A stretch of 64,000 nucleotides of DNA from Ephemerocybe angulata (GCA_013368325.1 JAACJK010000001.1:992001-1056000); one strand, 5' to 3'; shown: positions 27,434 to 39,166, counted from the stretch's first letter. Numbers and translations are program-made. The notes: generated from the letters alone by a model not told the origin.

Positions 27434-28748
27434 TCAGGGTATGCTGTAGGCCAACCACGCCTCTTTGAGCTTCTCGTCTACTCCGATCCAGTTGCTGACG
27501 GTTTGGGCGACGAGTGTTTTGGCGGCCCAGCCAAACACAATAATGAGGGTGGTGAAGATTGGCTGGACGTCGTCGAGGATGACTGTTTGGTTGTCAGTCA
27601 ATACGAAGTTTCCGATGAACGAAGAAGTACACGCACCGCGTAGACCGAATCCAGCCGACATGCCTCCAAGCACATTCCGAACGACCCACTCGCGATCTAG
27701 CTTGTCGTCGTCTAGCATTCGGAATGCAGCTTGCACCACTTCATTCCCGGGGAAGACGTGTTCTGTCCAGGTCGGCAGGGGCTGGGGCGTTGCAGGCGTC
27801 CTGGAGGATGATGCCGGAAGCCAGATTGTCAGCAGGAGGAGTAAAAAGTACTTCGTAAGGGACGAGTAGAAGAGTGTGAGGGGTATAAGTGAGAGTCTAA
27901 ACTCTTGTCTAACGGGCGACATGGGATGTGTTGGAACCCTCCATGTGTGAAAGATATCGATAAGTTTGAGGACAAGGTAGCATGCTAGCATGATACCGAT
28001 ATGGAAAGCCAGGGTCTCTAAAGGTTATGAGGGCTGTATGAGTTGTACTCCAGGAAACCGTAGCTCCACGAAAGACGTACCCGCAGCGGTGCCTACAAGT
28101 ACAAGACCGAAAGCGTTGAGCATATCCGCCGTCCATATAACTGGGTCGCCCGAGGATGTAGGGTCTTTCGCAAAGTTGGTGTGAGATCAAGCGGACAAGA
28201 GGAACGTTGTGGGTGCTGCTCACTTAGATAGCTCCAGCGGATGACTTCCGCACCGTTAGTGACTACTGGTTAAAGACACGACAGCCACGTACATGCATCA
28301 AGAAATACAAGGCCAGATCCCAACTTGCCTATGAGTACCCATCTTCTCTTCGCCAGAATGAGTCTTCCATCCGGAGGCTGACCATAAACTCTCGGGGCAC
28401 ACCTTTTCTTTACCATCCCCTGTAGATCCGTAGGTTGCCTCTGCTTGACTCTTTTCATCTTGTAGCTTCCCCAACCGTCTTGGTTCGGTTCCTCGGTTGT
28501 AGAGCAAGTGTCGATACACGCCTCGTTTCAGTAAAATGAGATCAATGAACAGGTTCAACGTGTCGAATTCAACATATGGGTCTACGAATGCTTTGCAATT
28601 GGACTAGGCATTGACTTTAGCGTGTCGAGAGACGAAACTGAGAAGGTATGATGTGACTTACGCACTGTTCCAACCGCAGGTTATACTCGGACTCGTACGT
28701 GGTATAAAGATATTCGGTGGCACTGGTACAGCTCGTGCAGATAGGCAT
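27434..28748 (-). CDS. ARV1: ARV1 ER/Golgi lipid homeostasis protein
   Basis: ARV1 is a multispanning ER membrane protein needed for sterol distribution and GPI-anchor synthesis. The start at 28748 gives the ARV1 homology domain with a zinc motif: Cys4-x2-Cys7 (MPICTSC) and, across the first intron, Cys29-x2-Cys32 (EQCSNC). The diagnostic FVDPYVEFDTLNLFIDLILL and KRGVYRHLLYNRG follow. Hydrophobic segments come next: LVFLDAFIRWSYL, DMLNAFGLVLVGTAAG, TLAFHIGIMLACYLVLKLID and FIL-type segments around TKYFLLLLLTIWL. The C-terminus holds NVLGGMSAGFGLR and the membrane segment TTLIIVFGWAAKTLVAQTVS. At least five introns have GT-AG borders. A low-complexity insert (GSTGDGKEK region) separates the homology domain from the first membrane span. 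Confidence 0.92.
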
Positions 28749-29153
28749 TTCTTACATCGACCAGATGTGCCAGTCAGTTGACCCCAATTCCCAAAATGAA
28801 GTCGGTTGAGAACGTGCGATGATTGAAGAAAGAGAGTGGCCATGAGCTCGATTGATGCTCGCTGCTGCTGAACAGCGGAGTTTGGAGTTCAAGGCAATAC
28901 CCGAATAAGCGCCCGTTTTGTTCAGCTTAGAGTCTTGGACTTGGTGCAGCGCCCTGGGGAACGGGTTCCGAAGCCAGGACCTCCCCTAGGACCTGGGTCA
29001 ACGTTAAAGTGCAATCATGGAGTATCAGGAAACAAAAAGATCTTTGTGGTGAGGCCGGTAGCTGGTACATCATATCTGCGATTGGATATTAACTACGTTC
29101 GTGTTATAATCATGTAAACGACAGCCCAGAACCTCTCCTGATTCTTGATCGGT
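28749..29153. other. Intergenic between ARV1 and GET4
   Basis: ARV1 upstream region and GET4 downstream region. No other feature seen. Confidence 0.6.
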
Positions 29154-30441
29154 TTAGTCAAGACCTGCATTCCCTGGCCCAGCGGGGGTAAGGCGGCGAG
29201 GAGCTGCTGCTGCCGGAGCCCCAAGTCCGCCTCCAAGTAGCGACGACATGATGTCACCAAACGGATTAGCAGCGGCTGTTCTAGGTGGAGGGATGGCAAA
29301 GTACAAGGTTCCAATCTCGCTGAGAGCCTATAGATGGAAGAATCAGCTACGTTATCCATATTGAACTAGGATATAGACTAACCCGTCGAACCTCCGGCTG
29401 TGCGAGTGGACCCCCTTTACTCTGATAGGTGCCGCAGAGACGTACCCAGCTTTCTCTTGGAACCTTGCTTTTATCTCCATGGGCACGCTGACATGTTACG
29501 ACTGCGAGCTGAGAGAAGTTGACGAGAGGTTCGGGGGTCAGAAGGACCTCATCAACCTCTCCTACTGGGATCGTTGTTGCCTTGGATAGAAGCGAAGCGG
29601 GCAATCCTTTGGTGAACTGTTTGATGAATGTCTTTGCTGCGAGTATATTTCCGTTTTGCAGATAGCTGAAATATGCATATTAGCAGCATAACATCAAGAT
29701 AGAGATGGGTCGCAACGAACGGAATGGTTCCCCGCAAAGCAAACAATCCAAAGCTGTTACTGGAACTTGAGCCGGCCCACTTCAAGTATACATCTGCTAG
29801 GAGTCTTGCGCTATCCCGTGTACCCGATGAGAGGAGATGCTGCTCAGCCACATCGAGTTGGCCCTCTAGGTGCAGTTGATTGAGTATGGTGCATGCGATC
29901 CTACAGAACAATCACCAACCTTTCGCGAGGAGCTCTCCGATGTAATAGTTTAGTTCTGGATCTCCTGCAGGGTTCTCGCCGTGTTTCGAAGACCAGCTAC
30001 TTATATATCAGGTGTCGATACTGCTTCAAAAATATCAGGGACATACGCGATTGCTTTGTGAATCAGAGTCTGCCTCCATCCACCCTCCGCCCCAGTGAGC
30101 GCGATCAGCTGCGTTAGCCTTCCTGGCGGCGTTTCTCAATTTCACTCGCGAGGACAAGACAGAGGTCGAAGCGTACCACGGCTCTCAGGGTTCACCGATT
30201 CTCCCTTGCTATCATACACATCCAACATGAAGCCAGCAAGGTCTACCCCGCTTCCCGGCTGGCCAGTCTTCAATAATTCCCTTGCACTCTGGAACAGAAC
30301 ATCGATCGCGGTGTCATACTGTCCTGATTTGTTATATCTTGCTGCGAATGTCCGTGCCTTCTGATGAGCTTCATAAGGCGCTGTAGGTATCTGAGGTAAG
30401 ATCGCGTTCAATGCTCTGGACGACGAGGAAGCTGCTGCCAT
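29154..30441 (-). CDS. GET4: GET4, guided entry of tail-anchored proteins
   Basis: GET4 (TRC35 in animals) works with GET5 to bridge Sgt2 and the Get3 ATPase when tail-anchored proteins are delivered to the ER. The helical-repeat N-terminus is clear: YEAHQKARTFAARYNKSG, QYDTAIDVLFQSARELLKTG, then GVDLAGFMLDVYDSK and LTGAEGGWRQTLIHKAI. Later exons give EGQLDVAEQHLLSSGT and DSARLLADVYLKWA, then LAVVTCQRA. The tail (IPPPRTAANPFGD, MSSLLGGGLGAPAAAAPRR) is typical of basidiomycete GET4 proteins. The start at 30441 (MAAASSSSRALNAILPQ) is preferred. An in-frame upstream start near 30537 would add 32 residues. Several short introns are present, and the stop is at 29154. Confidence 0.9.
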
Positions 30442-31286
30442 CGTTGTGGGTGACGGTGAGTTGCGGAGTTTCAATCCCTCTTGGACAAGGACCGCCATCA
30501 TCTCCCCGCTGCCGCCCCAGGCGCGCTCCAACTTCAAGCTTCAAGTCGCACTGCAGAGTAGAATATAGCTGCTACCAGGCTAGGGAAGCTGTGACACAGG
30601 CTCGCTTGAACACTTGGGATAATCTTGTCAATCTCGAGGCTGTGATTAGCTTGACTCGGCGGCCATTCAAGCTCGCCTGGATCCAAGTCGGTTGGTTCAA
30701 CTCGAACTACTTTCGGCACCACATCCAACTTCTTCAAAGATATCTTGAATTTCAGCTTAATCAATACGTTGCTTCAGGCACCGCAGGGAGTCCATCATGG
30801 AGTTGTGGACAATCTTGGGCGTCTATCTTGGCTTTCTCATGTCGACTTTTGTTGTTCTTCCCTTGGAGTCCCAGGAGATACGGTCAGCGTTGGGATCAAG
30901 AGGTCTAATATTCCCCATACTTGGGAGAGTGCTGACTGTTGCACCGTCAAATATCCGCACTTATTGCTGCCAGCACTGCCATAGCCGGGGAAGTGGGCCT
31001 GTTCGATCAAAGAGACGGAAGGCAAGTGCGTCGTGAACTCCATTGCATGGCGTGACCGGCGTCAACATGAAACTCCCTGCATTGGCGCTCGCATATCTAG
31101 CATGAGGCTCGCAAAGCACAGTGCCTCACTAACAATGACCGCGATCTTTTCTCTCTGATCGGCTCGGATTGGCAAGGAGACTGCAACCGCTTACCAGCCG
31201 ACATTTTCTTTCAAGAAAGTTTTTTCATAAGGGATGTTATTTGTCTTACAAACTACAAAGATCAGTATCAGAGTAAGAGCTATTGT
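30442..31286. other. Intergenic, with unassigned short ORFs
   Basis: Minus-strand ORFs at 30534-30764 and 30837-31043 and several plus-strand ORFs exist. None could be joined into a convincing gene, and adjacent frames look like fragments with stops, so a decayed gene is possible. Confidence 0.4.
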
Positions 31287-32762
31287 TCAGCACGACGTTT
31301 TGGGACTGAATCGTATCTTCAACTGCCCGTTCGTGCCATAGATCCCATAGCCAGGCTCCTGATTATCAGAGTAAATGTGCGCGAACCAACCAACTCCGCC
31401 ACCCTTCATGCTCTTGAAGTCACTGCAATGGGAATCCAAAAGATCGTAGTAGTCCTGCCGGTGATGTGAGTAAAAAGAAATTCGGTCCTATACATTAATC
31501 ATTTACTAACCTGTTCGTTCTGCACATTGGCTACAGCGTTAGGGCTGTTTGGCTGGACACCAGACGACGTCACAGAGGGCCATCCGTTCTGGAAGAATTT
31601 CGTAGTCAGTTCCGTAATCCCGGGGAAATTGGAGCGGCAATTTCTCACCTGGCTCAGGTATATCTTTTTTCCACCAGCATTGTTCAAGAACCAGTTCAAG
31701 TCAGTCATAACGATTGGCCAGGAGTTTTTCGCTGCGTCTATGGTATCAGGCGGTGGAGTAGACATCGATCCCTCTGGGGCATACCTGTGGATGCTTGTTG
31801 CGAGAAGAAGGGAAGCATGTGCGCGTCAACGAAGTCGATCGCTTTCAGAACATCCATTGACCCATCGTTTTGCCGCTAAAGAATTTTTAGACTAGGTAAG
31901 CATCCAAACTCTGCAGGGAGTTCATAACAGTATTACTGACCACCTGGTACCCGTAGGCCATCTCAGAAACTGTGATAGGTATTCCGAGACTAGAGAGAGA
32001 AGATTTGGCGCTTTTGACCTCGTTTGCAAGATCCTGTGCGCCTATGGCCCAGTCGTAGAGAGGCTCAGAGCCAAACTGTACGGTCCTCGTCACGAATTTC
32101 GCCTTGGCGTTCGACTTCAGGACGCTGAAAAGTGCATCTCGACGACTCTTATAAATCGTGCTACCGTCGAACCCGAACTGTGGAACTCATTAACAACCTT
32201 TTAGTAGCGAAAGCACATTCTGGCGCACCCAGATCAAGGCATGGACGCCAATGCCAGCTGACCAGGCTGCTTCGATGACATTGTTGCTGGGAGAGACTAG
32301 GGTAAGCTCCTAGGCTTCGTGAACAGAGAGAGACACGAACTAATATCCAGAGTTATCACAGAAACCATACAAGCGGACATAACGTCCTTTGAAATTATTC
32401 CTTACATCGGCAAATTCTCTCTTGAGGGTATCCAAACTTTGGCCTGAGGGTGTGGTCGGTCAATGTTCAGCCAAAGCAAAGGGGGTGAACGGAGACCACC
32501 CACAGGCAGTAATCTCGTAACTGACGCCAACGAACGCGTACTCGGTACTGTAGTCGCACCACCAGTTGTTCAGCGAGGAGGGAATTGAGCTGGGCATCTT
32601 GAATCCCAATGCAGGGAAGCAGTTAGGTGGGGCACTTGCATGAACTGCGCGTGCTTCCACGCTCAGGCCGTCGCTGGTTGTGTTGAGAGGGTGGGCAGAC
32701 GCGACGTATAACAGAAAGGTCGCGCCGGCACTCAGAAGAACTCCTATGGCAGAGAGCTTCAT
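31287..32762 (-). CDS. Secreted glycoside hydrolase, GH17-like (beta-1,3-glucanase type)
   Basis: The protein starts with a signal peptide (MKLSAIGVLLSAGATFLLYV followed by ASA-type cleavage), so it enters the secretory pathway. The mature part resembles fungal GH17-type glucan endo-1,3-beta-glucosidases: a strand with YVRLYGFCDN, GIGVHALIWFGFDGS, the stretch FGSEPLYDW where the acid/base Glu normally sits (family: N-E, here S-E), ITVSEMAYGY, WPIVMTDLNWFLNN, NGWPSVTSSG (family nucleophile region G-E-x-G-W-P-S), and near the end GGVGWFAHIYSDNQEPGYGI. About six short introns are present. The replaced or displaced Glu residues would need checking against an alignment, since they could mean altered activity. 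The likely role is in cell-wall remodelling. Confidence 0.72.
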
Positions 32763-33884
32763 GGTAGGTGTCTTTGGTTGTGCCGGAGCCACATCAAGCT
32801 GACCTCTCTTATACAGGTGCTGAAAGTACTAAATATACGACTGTAAAGGAGACGAACGCGATCATGGACAATAACGCATGTAGACGAACCACTTCTTTCG
32901 GTTTCAAAGGCAGTTCCTCGGACATCGTGAAGCTTTGAAGCCACCAATCACCGTATGGCACGGTGATCAAATTCTAGGACCTCTGTGGGGGTGCTTGGAC
33001 TTCGAAATTGTGCCCATACGATTTCATTGTTGCTTTCCAAGAGGAACTTCTAACGCCTCTTCAAAAGGATTGCAATAAAATGGTCGCATATGGCGCTGGT
33101 TCTCATGATGCTCCTTTGAGGCAAGCTCTGGACAATGCTCTACTATAATTCTAACGCTCTGTCATGCTCCAATGCTACCGCGCCGGACGGGCTTGCCTTG
33201 CGTGAACGCGAGAATATGGACAGAAGAAGTGATTCGATATCTCGTGGCAACCCTCTTACGGCTTTAAACGCTGATTTGCCAGGAAGAAGGTCAGAAGGAT
33301 GTTGGTGGTTCTTGCCGTATCACAAGCTCAAGCCTCGTTTGAGCCTGAGAGGCGGGCACCCTGGGGTTCCCTAAGCGTTAACTACCTCCGCTTCGTACGT
33401 TCCTCAGGATGCCGATGGACTTCGCACACAACACAGGCTGTTCGATAGAACCTGCGATGCTTGCGACTGAGAGCGGATGAGGACAAGACCCCAGCCCTTC
33501 CCGTTCTTCAGTCAGAAATTACCAAGTTAATGCGGGCTTAAACGTTGGTGGCAGAAAAAGGATGGTTGGAAGGCCGTGATAAATATTAGGAGGGGGGCCT
33601 TGAAGTACAACATTAAGCTATGGTGCACTACACTAGCGACAGTCACCGCTCTACGCCATGTCGACGAATCGCCCATGACGGCGGTCGCCCACAAAGGCTT
33701 TCTGAAAGATCCAAACACGCAAGTTGCGCCAGGCAACCTGCGAGGTACCTTCACCAACCATGAGTTACATCCCGCTAAAACAGCGACTTGTTGCACTGAA
33801 GTCACTGGAAAAGACGGGGTACACTGCCGTGGATGGAAAAGGGCACACTTGGACCCAGAAGCCTTTGGGGTTCTGCATCAGGAT
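32763..33884. other. Intergenic
   Basis: GH17-like gene upstream region and the stretch up to the next small gene's stop. Only short unconvincing ORFs occur. Confidence 0.5.
32808..32814 (-). promoter_or_regulatory. TATA-like element of the GH17-like gene
   Basis: gtataag on the minus strand, 46 bases upstream of the ATG at 32762. Confidence 0.4.
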
Positions 33885-34312
33885 CTACTGGTCGGCGTAG
33901 ACGATGGTGATGGTCTTGGGATAGTGCTTATCCAGATAGTACAAGGCATTGATACAAGCTTTTTCGGAAGCCATGTCATCCCGAAGGTCGTAGCCCGTAC
34001 CAACAGGCTTCCTTTGGCATGCCCCGAAATTGTCTTGGTATTCCACTAAATGGCGGCTTCAGTCAATATGAAAGGTAGGGAAAAACATACGAAGACCAAC
34101 CTTGCAAGGTTAGCTTAACCATATACAGCACCTGGCCACATACGTTCACGCTAGGGATATGTTCAACAGACGAAACCAGTCGGCCTCGGTCTCCGTAAAG
34201 CTTTTGCACGGCATTGTTGAGCTGGAAGCGGGCATCTAGAATGCCCATGTTTAGTATGTGCCATCGGCTCCGACTCAGGTCGAAGCGACTTACTGGGAAT
34301 GTGTCGGGACAT
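33885..34312 (-). CDS. Small protein with dsRBD-like layout (copy 1)
   Basis: I could rebuild a complete gene of about 104 codons. The start at 34312 opens a six-codon exon (MSRHIP), followed by an intron with branch site tactaaac. Exon 2 runs from RFQLNNAVQKLYGDRGR to VLYMVKLTLQ. A second intron follows, and exon 3 ends MASEKACINALYYLDKHYP-...-VYADQ with the stop at 33885. The order helix, strands, then a helix rich in Ala/Cys/Lys near the C-terminus resembles a double-stranded-RNA-binding-domain fold, but the key basic residues are weak, so this is inference only. A similar small gene lies at 35618-36028 on the same strand. A TATA-like box sits about 50 bases upstream. Confidence 0.6.
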
Positions 34313-35617
34313 GTTGAGAAGAGGGATTGTGTAGATATTAGCTTTGCTTGGACTCCCCCTTATAAGTCACCCACCCTCCACTGCATCAGCAACGCTGTGA
34401 AGATGCACGGTATGTACATCACTAGCAGATCCAATCTTTGCAGAGGTTCAGTGTCCTCGGTAATTCTTGTATTTCGGGCAAGCGTGTAACATCAAGGGGA
34501 GAGCGATTGGTGGCCGAAATGTGGCTTTTGTTGAACGTCGAATTGAACCAGGCGATCCTGTTGGCATATCAGGATCGACCAAGGTCACCGTAATAGGATA
34601 TAATGCCATTTACAGCCTTCACTTTACCCATACCCCCTTGGCCAACATCACGGCAAAGCCGTCTACAGCACCAACGTGAGTCAAATTTCGGGCAGAACGG
34701 CCCTCATAAATTCCTAACCATCGTTCAATTGAGGGTTTCACAGCTGTACACACCAGAATATCTTCATCTATGGTCACTTCCGGCGTGGCGGGTAGGACGC
34801 GTTAATGAATTGCTAGGGGACCAGCACTGCCGAGCTAAGAGGGTAGACGTTCTGAAACAAACCACTTCGCCGCCGTTCGTTCGTGCCAAGGACAAATCAT
34901 TCATCAATTTAATATGATGGCCGCGCAATTTTCCCTTAAGCGCACAATGACCAGCTGGAATGAGGCAGCTGTGCCATTGCTTGCAGCTTGGAACTGCTGC
35001 ATCACAAAAACAATCCGACTTTCTGACTCGGAGCGCCAATCTGCAGCGCCAATTTTACTGCGCCTCCCTGTTCCGATGTTTCCATCAGCAGTCACGAACG
35101 ATTTGACTCGGAACATTGATTCTGTTCGGAATGGAAGGATTGGATGACAACTGTGACGAGCCTTCACAATTTCCCCGTCACTAAATTGAGCCCATTGAAC
35201 AGGCGGGTATAAGCTCGTTGAAAAGGCGTGTATTGTGAGAGGAATGTAAGATACGGAAACCTGAGTTGTCCAAGTGTTCGAACGCGTAACGAAGAGGGAA
35301 GTGACGGATAGCACACTGAATAGCGGAAAAGGGACCCTCCCAGCCACCTCCCAGATATATGATAGACTCTAGACTCTTCGACGACGCGTCGCCAAATACA
35401 TCTATACATCTACTACCTGGAAGGACGGGTAAAGGGAGGGAGTAACGCGGAAGGACAGGAGGAAGGTAAGCCCAGGCCATCTCGCCGCAAACGCGGCGAC
35501 GGCGGCCTCGGAACCCCAAAGGATAGGAGAAACCCAATCTTCGGCAGGGGGTCCTGAAAAAAGGACTCATCCCAGCCGCAAAATCGATCTCTTCGCATTC
35601 CTCGAGGTGTTGATACC
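34313..35617. other. Intergenic between the two small genes
   Basis: Several ORFs of 70-150 codons overlap on both strands with no motif and no consistent splicing. I support none of them. Confidence 0.45.
34359..34365 (-). promoter_or_regulatory. TATA-like element of the small gene
   Basis: ttataag on the minus strand, 47 bases upstream of the ATG at 34312. Confidence 0.4.
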
Positions 35618-36028
35618 TTAGTACTTTCCCTGCACCCTGAGTACCTGAATTTCTGCGTGGAAATTCTTTTCAAGGTAAGCGATGAGGGCTTCCACACACT
35701 TGTTTTCAGCTTCGTCCCTGGTGGCGCCTGCAGCGTAGACGAGAGGTACCGGCATCACCTGCACGTCAGCACGCGCGATGCCTAGAGTTTGTCAGAGTGG
35801 ATGGAAAGTAGAATGAGGGGATATAAGCATACTGGAAGCCACCGTAACATATCGACCACTCGCTGGAACGGTTGCGTTTGTTTCTGCAGTGTCGTACTTC
35901 AACGTAGCGACGTCACCAAGAATCATCCCGAAGAGGTTGTGTGCCTGCAGCTTGATATCTAGGGGGAGAGCTTAGCACCCTCGAGAAAACGAGCGATGCG
36001 ACTCACTCTGGTTCGATGATCCAGACAT
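35618..36028 (-). CDS. Small protein with dsRBD-like layout (copy 2)
   Basis: Three exons give about 97 codons. MSGSSNQ is followed by an intron (gtgagtcg...ccctag), then IKLQAHNLFGMILGDVATL and ASGRYVTVAS, a second intron (gtatgc...ctctag), and IARADVQVMPVPLVYAAGAT followed by RDEAENKCVEALIAYLEKNF and the end QVLRVQGKY. Length, exon layout and the final Ala/Cys/Leu helix resemble the neighbour at 33885-34312, suggesting a diverged tandem pair. The family is not recognised. The dsRBD-like fold is only a suggestion from the pattern. A TATA-like actataagta lies about 115 bases upstream. Confidence 0.65.
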
Positions 36029-36339
36029 GGTGGTATGACCGGCGGGTGAGTGTCCGAGTCTGGAGTGTAGTCAGGAAGCGGAGACTACTCGAATGCACAG
36101 GCAACTCGAGTGTGGTCGGGAAGTGCAGAGTGTCAAGAGTCGGCTACTTATAGTGCTATGTGATGCCTGTAATCGTTTTTGTACACACCACACCAGTCAT
36201 CTCAGAACACAAGAAATAACGGAAAAACCGGCAGTATTCCCAAGTAGAGATTACAGCAGTTCATTATAATAAATCTATGCATTTAATTTTAGTTAGAATA
36301 TGGCGTAAAAAGGGGAAACGGCGACACACACACCATAAT

Positions 36340-37801
36340 TTAAGAAGGAAAGCTATCGAACCCTGGCATATGTTGTGGTATCGAAGAGACAGATCCGCGA
36401 GAGTTAGAGTTCATCAAGGGCGGAACGTTATGTTCCGGGACTGGCACCAACCGCCCTTCCTTGCTTAAGCAATCCTCGACGAGCCTGAGGAAAGACGCTC
36501 CTTCCTTCTCCACCATTTCGAGCATGCGAGTGTCTCGAAATTGCAAGTTGTAGTCAAGTCCATCGCAGAACTCCCTGATGTTGGCGATGTGGGCTCGCAT
36601 TCGTTGCTCGTAAATGTCTGGGGCTATTGGCGGTGGAATCGGCGGCGGTGGATGAGCCATGTATACGGGTGCTGAGGTGGTGGTGGGATCCGGGTCCGCG
36701 ATGCCTTGGACTGGTGTTGAGAGCCCTTCCACAGGAGCCCCGTAATGGTGGGGTTCATCCTCCTCAGGCGAGTCAGCTTCATCTCCGTCATCCTCGTCTA
36801 TTCCCAAGGTATGCGAGGGATGCAAGGCCTCGTGTAGCTGTGAAGGTGCCACAGATATCGGGGGTTGCATGGTGTGGGATACAGAAACAGGCAAAAAGGC
36901 AACATCGCTAGACGAGCCCTCCCCGAAGCCGGCATCCACGCCGTTCTGTCGAGTAAACCAGCCGAAGCTCTCACATATGGTTTTTGAAACCTCTGGGGGA
37001 AGCGTGGCATCTATGTACGGCTCGTGCGCGAGGTGGTGGGCAATCCGTATCGTGATGACCCGCTTCCCAGCTGCGCCCGAATCTCGACTTGAGATTAACA
37101 ATCGACTCCGACATGGGTATCGAGTTTTTGCCATAGCGTCGCCGGAGCTTGTTAATCTCGGTTTTGGGATGTCACCAGCACGGGCTCCCTTGAACTTGTT
37201 CCTATGCGCTTCGTCCTGGGAGCACCAAAATCTCGTCTTATGCCCATTATTGACCCTTGGGTGGTCCTTCACGCTACACAGCAGGTTGATTAATGAGGCC
37301 CTTGAGCCAAGGATACAGCTTGGGCTCAGCACTCACGTAAATCTATACCCCGTCGTCTTCCATATTTCGTGGGTTAGAGTTTGGATACGCTGCTTATGGG
37401 TAACCTCTGCATCTTCCATCTCGTAGGATCCGTGGAACTCGACGTCCGGTCCCCGTTGAAACTGGTCCCTGAGAGCGTTCAAAAGCTGTTGGCGATCTTC
37501 GTAAAGATCAGGTTGCTATACGCGCCGTTATGAACACGGGGATAGATATGAGCGCGGAATGCTAATGTGGACGTACCCTGACTGACCGACCCTCTGGGTT
37601 CCGTCCCGCCCTCCCCATGACCTCATCCCCGTCCCCGTCCCTTTTCCTCTTTTTCGTTGAGGCTGTGTCGGAAGATGAGCTTGCATAGTCTATTGGGCGG
37701 AGAAATTGGGCGTTGATTACAGGGGGGCCGAAGGCATCCCTGGGCGTGGCAGAGACTATTGCATGAAATCTGGACAATCCGGAGGGTCCTGGCACCGTCA
37801 T
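36340..37801 (-). CDS. Basidiomycete protein with candidate FAR1/FLYWCH-like zinc segment
   Basis: The start at 37801 gives an N-terminal part with a likely nuclear signal (TKKRKRDGDGDE). After an intron come QDLYEDRQQ-type helical sequence and TGYRFT, spliced to VKDHPRVNNGHKTRFWCSQD. Later YPCRSRLLIS and RIAHHLAHEPYID supply a Cys and paired His. The spacing C...C...H-H recalls the WRKY-GCM1/FAR1/FLYWCH zinc-binding family, which would imply DNA binding. That assignment is inference. The C-terminal half is Pro-rich and acidic and ends in a helical stretch (RMRAHIANIREFCDGLDYNL). There are three exons and about 450 residues in total. I am sure it is a gene, unsure of its role. Confidence 0.7.
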
Positions 37802-38698
37802 TCGCGTATTTAAGACGAATTTTAGACGCTTCCAGCGCTTATGAATGCAGTGAGGCGTCTCGGAATGGCTGCATGAAACAACAGCGCAAAGAAGAGGAGA
37901 AAACGAGGAGAAGATGAAAGTGGTTCAGCGCAGAGCTTGAGAAAACATCAGAGGCAGCCCAAATAAGGAACCCCCGCCAAATCAGGCCGAAATATCCGGG
38001 GTATAGGCGCCCTCCTAGGCGTTAACGCCCTTCTTCGAGCTCCCTTTACACCTGCCTGCATTGTGATAGGGATGAATGCAGTAGATTGGCAGCGTCTGTA
38101 CACGATGTATATTGGACCATCCACGGAAGGGACATAGGAGCTGTTGCCAATCTTATATGAACGGGATAGTGTTCGGAACTGACTCGGTCAGGCACCCTAC
38201 ACCAAGCAAAAAAGTCAAAAGGTGGCCGTAATCGGCGTATGTGGACTCGCTCTTATCAAGCGAGCTTCGCGGTTCCGGATTCATTCCCCTAGTGAACGAT
38301 ACTTGGACGACCTGTATCATGAATTCTAAGATATACCTTGGGCGAAATGAGACGTTGAACCCTGCCACTGCAATCTTGGAAACCCAGTCACGACAACATA
38401 TTCGACCGGAAGGGGAGGGAAATGGTTAGAAGTGAGATGTGTACAGCACTTCAATGTCAAGCTGTTATCCGTGCGCGGTGTTGGGGTAAACGAGTACAAG
38501 GGCGCTCCGGTATCGAAAGATTAGTGGAACGCAGGTTGCCGCGTTCTTGATATGCACATAGTTCATCTATGGTCGTCCAGTAAGATGTGTATGTTTCAAG
38601 GGGACGAAGGGTAATTCCTGTAGCAAACCGGTGCAAGGTATGGAGGGACATACCACGCGTTTTCCGTGTGTTCTACAGGGATTCGACAGCAAACAGGA
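37802..38698. other. Intergenic
   Basis: Upstream region of the preceding gene and the stretch up to the HSBP1-like stop. No supported ORF. Confidence 0.55.
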
Positions 38699-39166
38699 CT
38701 AGTGATACCCGCTATCGTTCCTCCGCATGCCTGGGGTACTCGGGGGTAGAGGTGACGGAGACTGAGGTGTGCTAGCATCCCCATTGATGATATCTTGGAT
38801 AGATGTCTCCAGTGCATCCACTCTTGAGGACATTTGGGTCACTGGTGTGTGTAATGAATACCCATTGACGACAGCAAAAGGTGCAATCGCTCACTTCTGT
38901 CGAGGATCTGAGATGACATATCGTCGAACTTAGCATCGAGCTGTTCAAGCAGGTTCTCAACCTAACGAAGTTCAGACAAGGGTCCAAGCAGTTGAATAAG
39001 TACGCACAAAAGCTGTCAATTCATGTGGTGAAGAGATATCTTTCGGTGCGATTGCCCCTTTCAGAGGTGCTAACTGCTTGGCGGTCGAAACAGGAGTCTT
39101 GTCTTTGTCACTCTCGGTGGATCTCGAGGGTGTTGCAGGAACTTTCAGAGGCAGAGCAGATGACAT
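38699..39166 (-). CDS. HSBP1: HSBP1-like heat-shock-factor-binding coiled-coil protein
   Basis: HSBP1 is a small hexameric coiled coil that binds the trimerisation region of heat shock factor and also acts in WASH-complex assembly. The core is unmistakable: HELTAFVENLLEQLDAKFDD, MSSQILDR and, after the last intron, MTQMSSRVDALETSIQDII. The start at 39166 (MSSALPLKVPATPSRSTES) gives an N-terminal extension of about 50 residues not found in the ~76-residue animal protein, and the C-terminus adds a Pro/Ser-rich tail ending RRNDSGYH. There are three exons. The acceptor acacaccag before TG restores the MTQMSS residues expected for the family. Confidence 0.88.

Noticed and set aside
34904..35347. 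147-codon minus-strand ORF between the two small genes
   Set aside because: No motif, overlaps other open frames, and no splice or promoter support.
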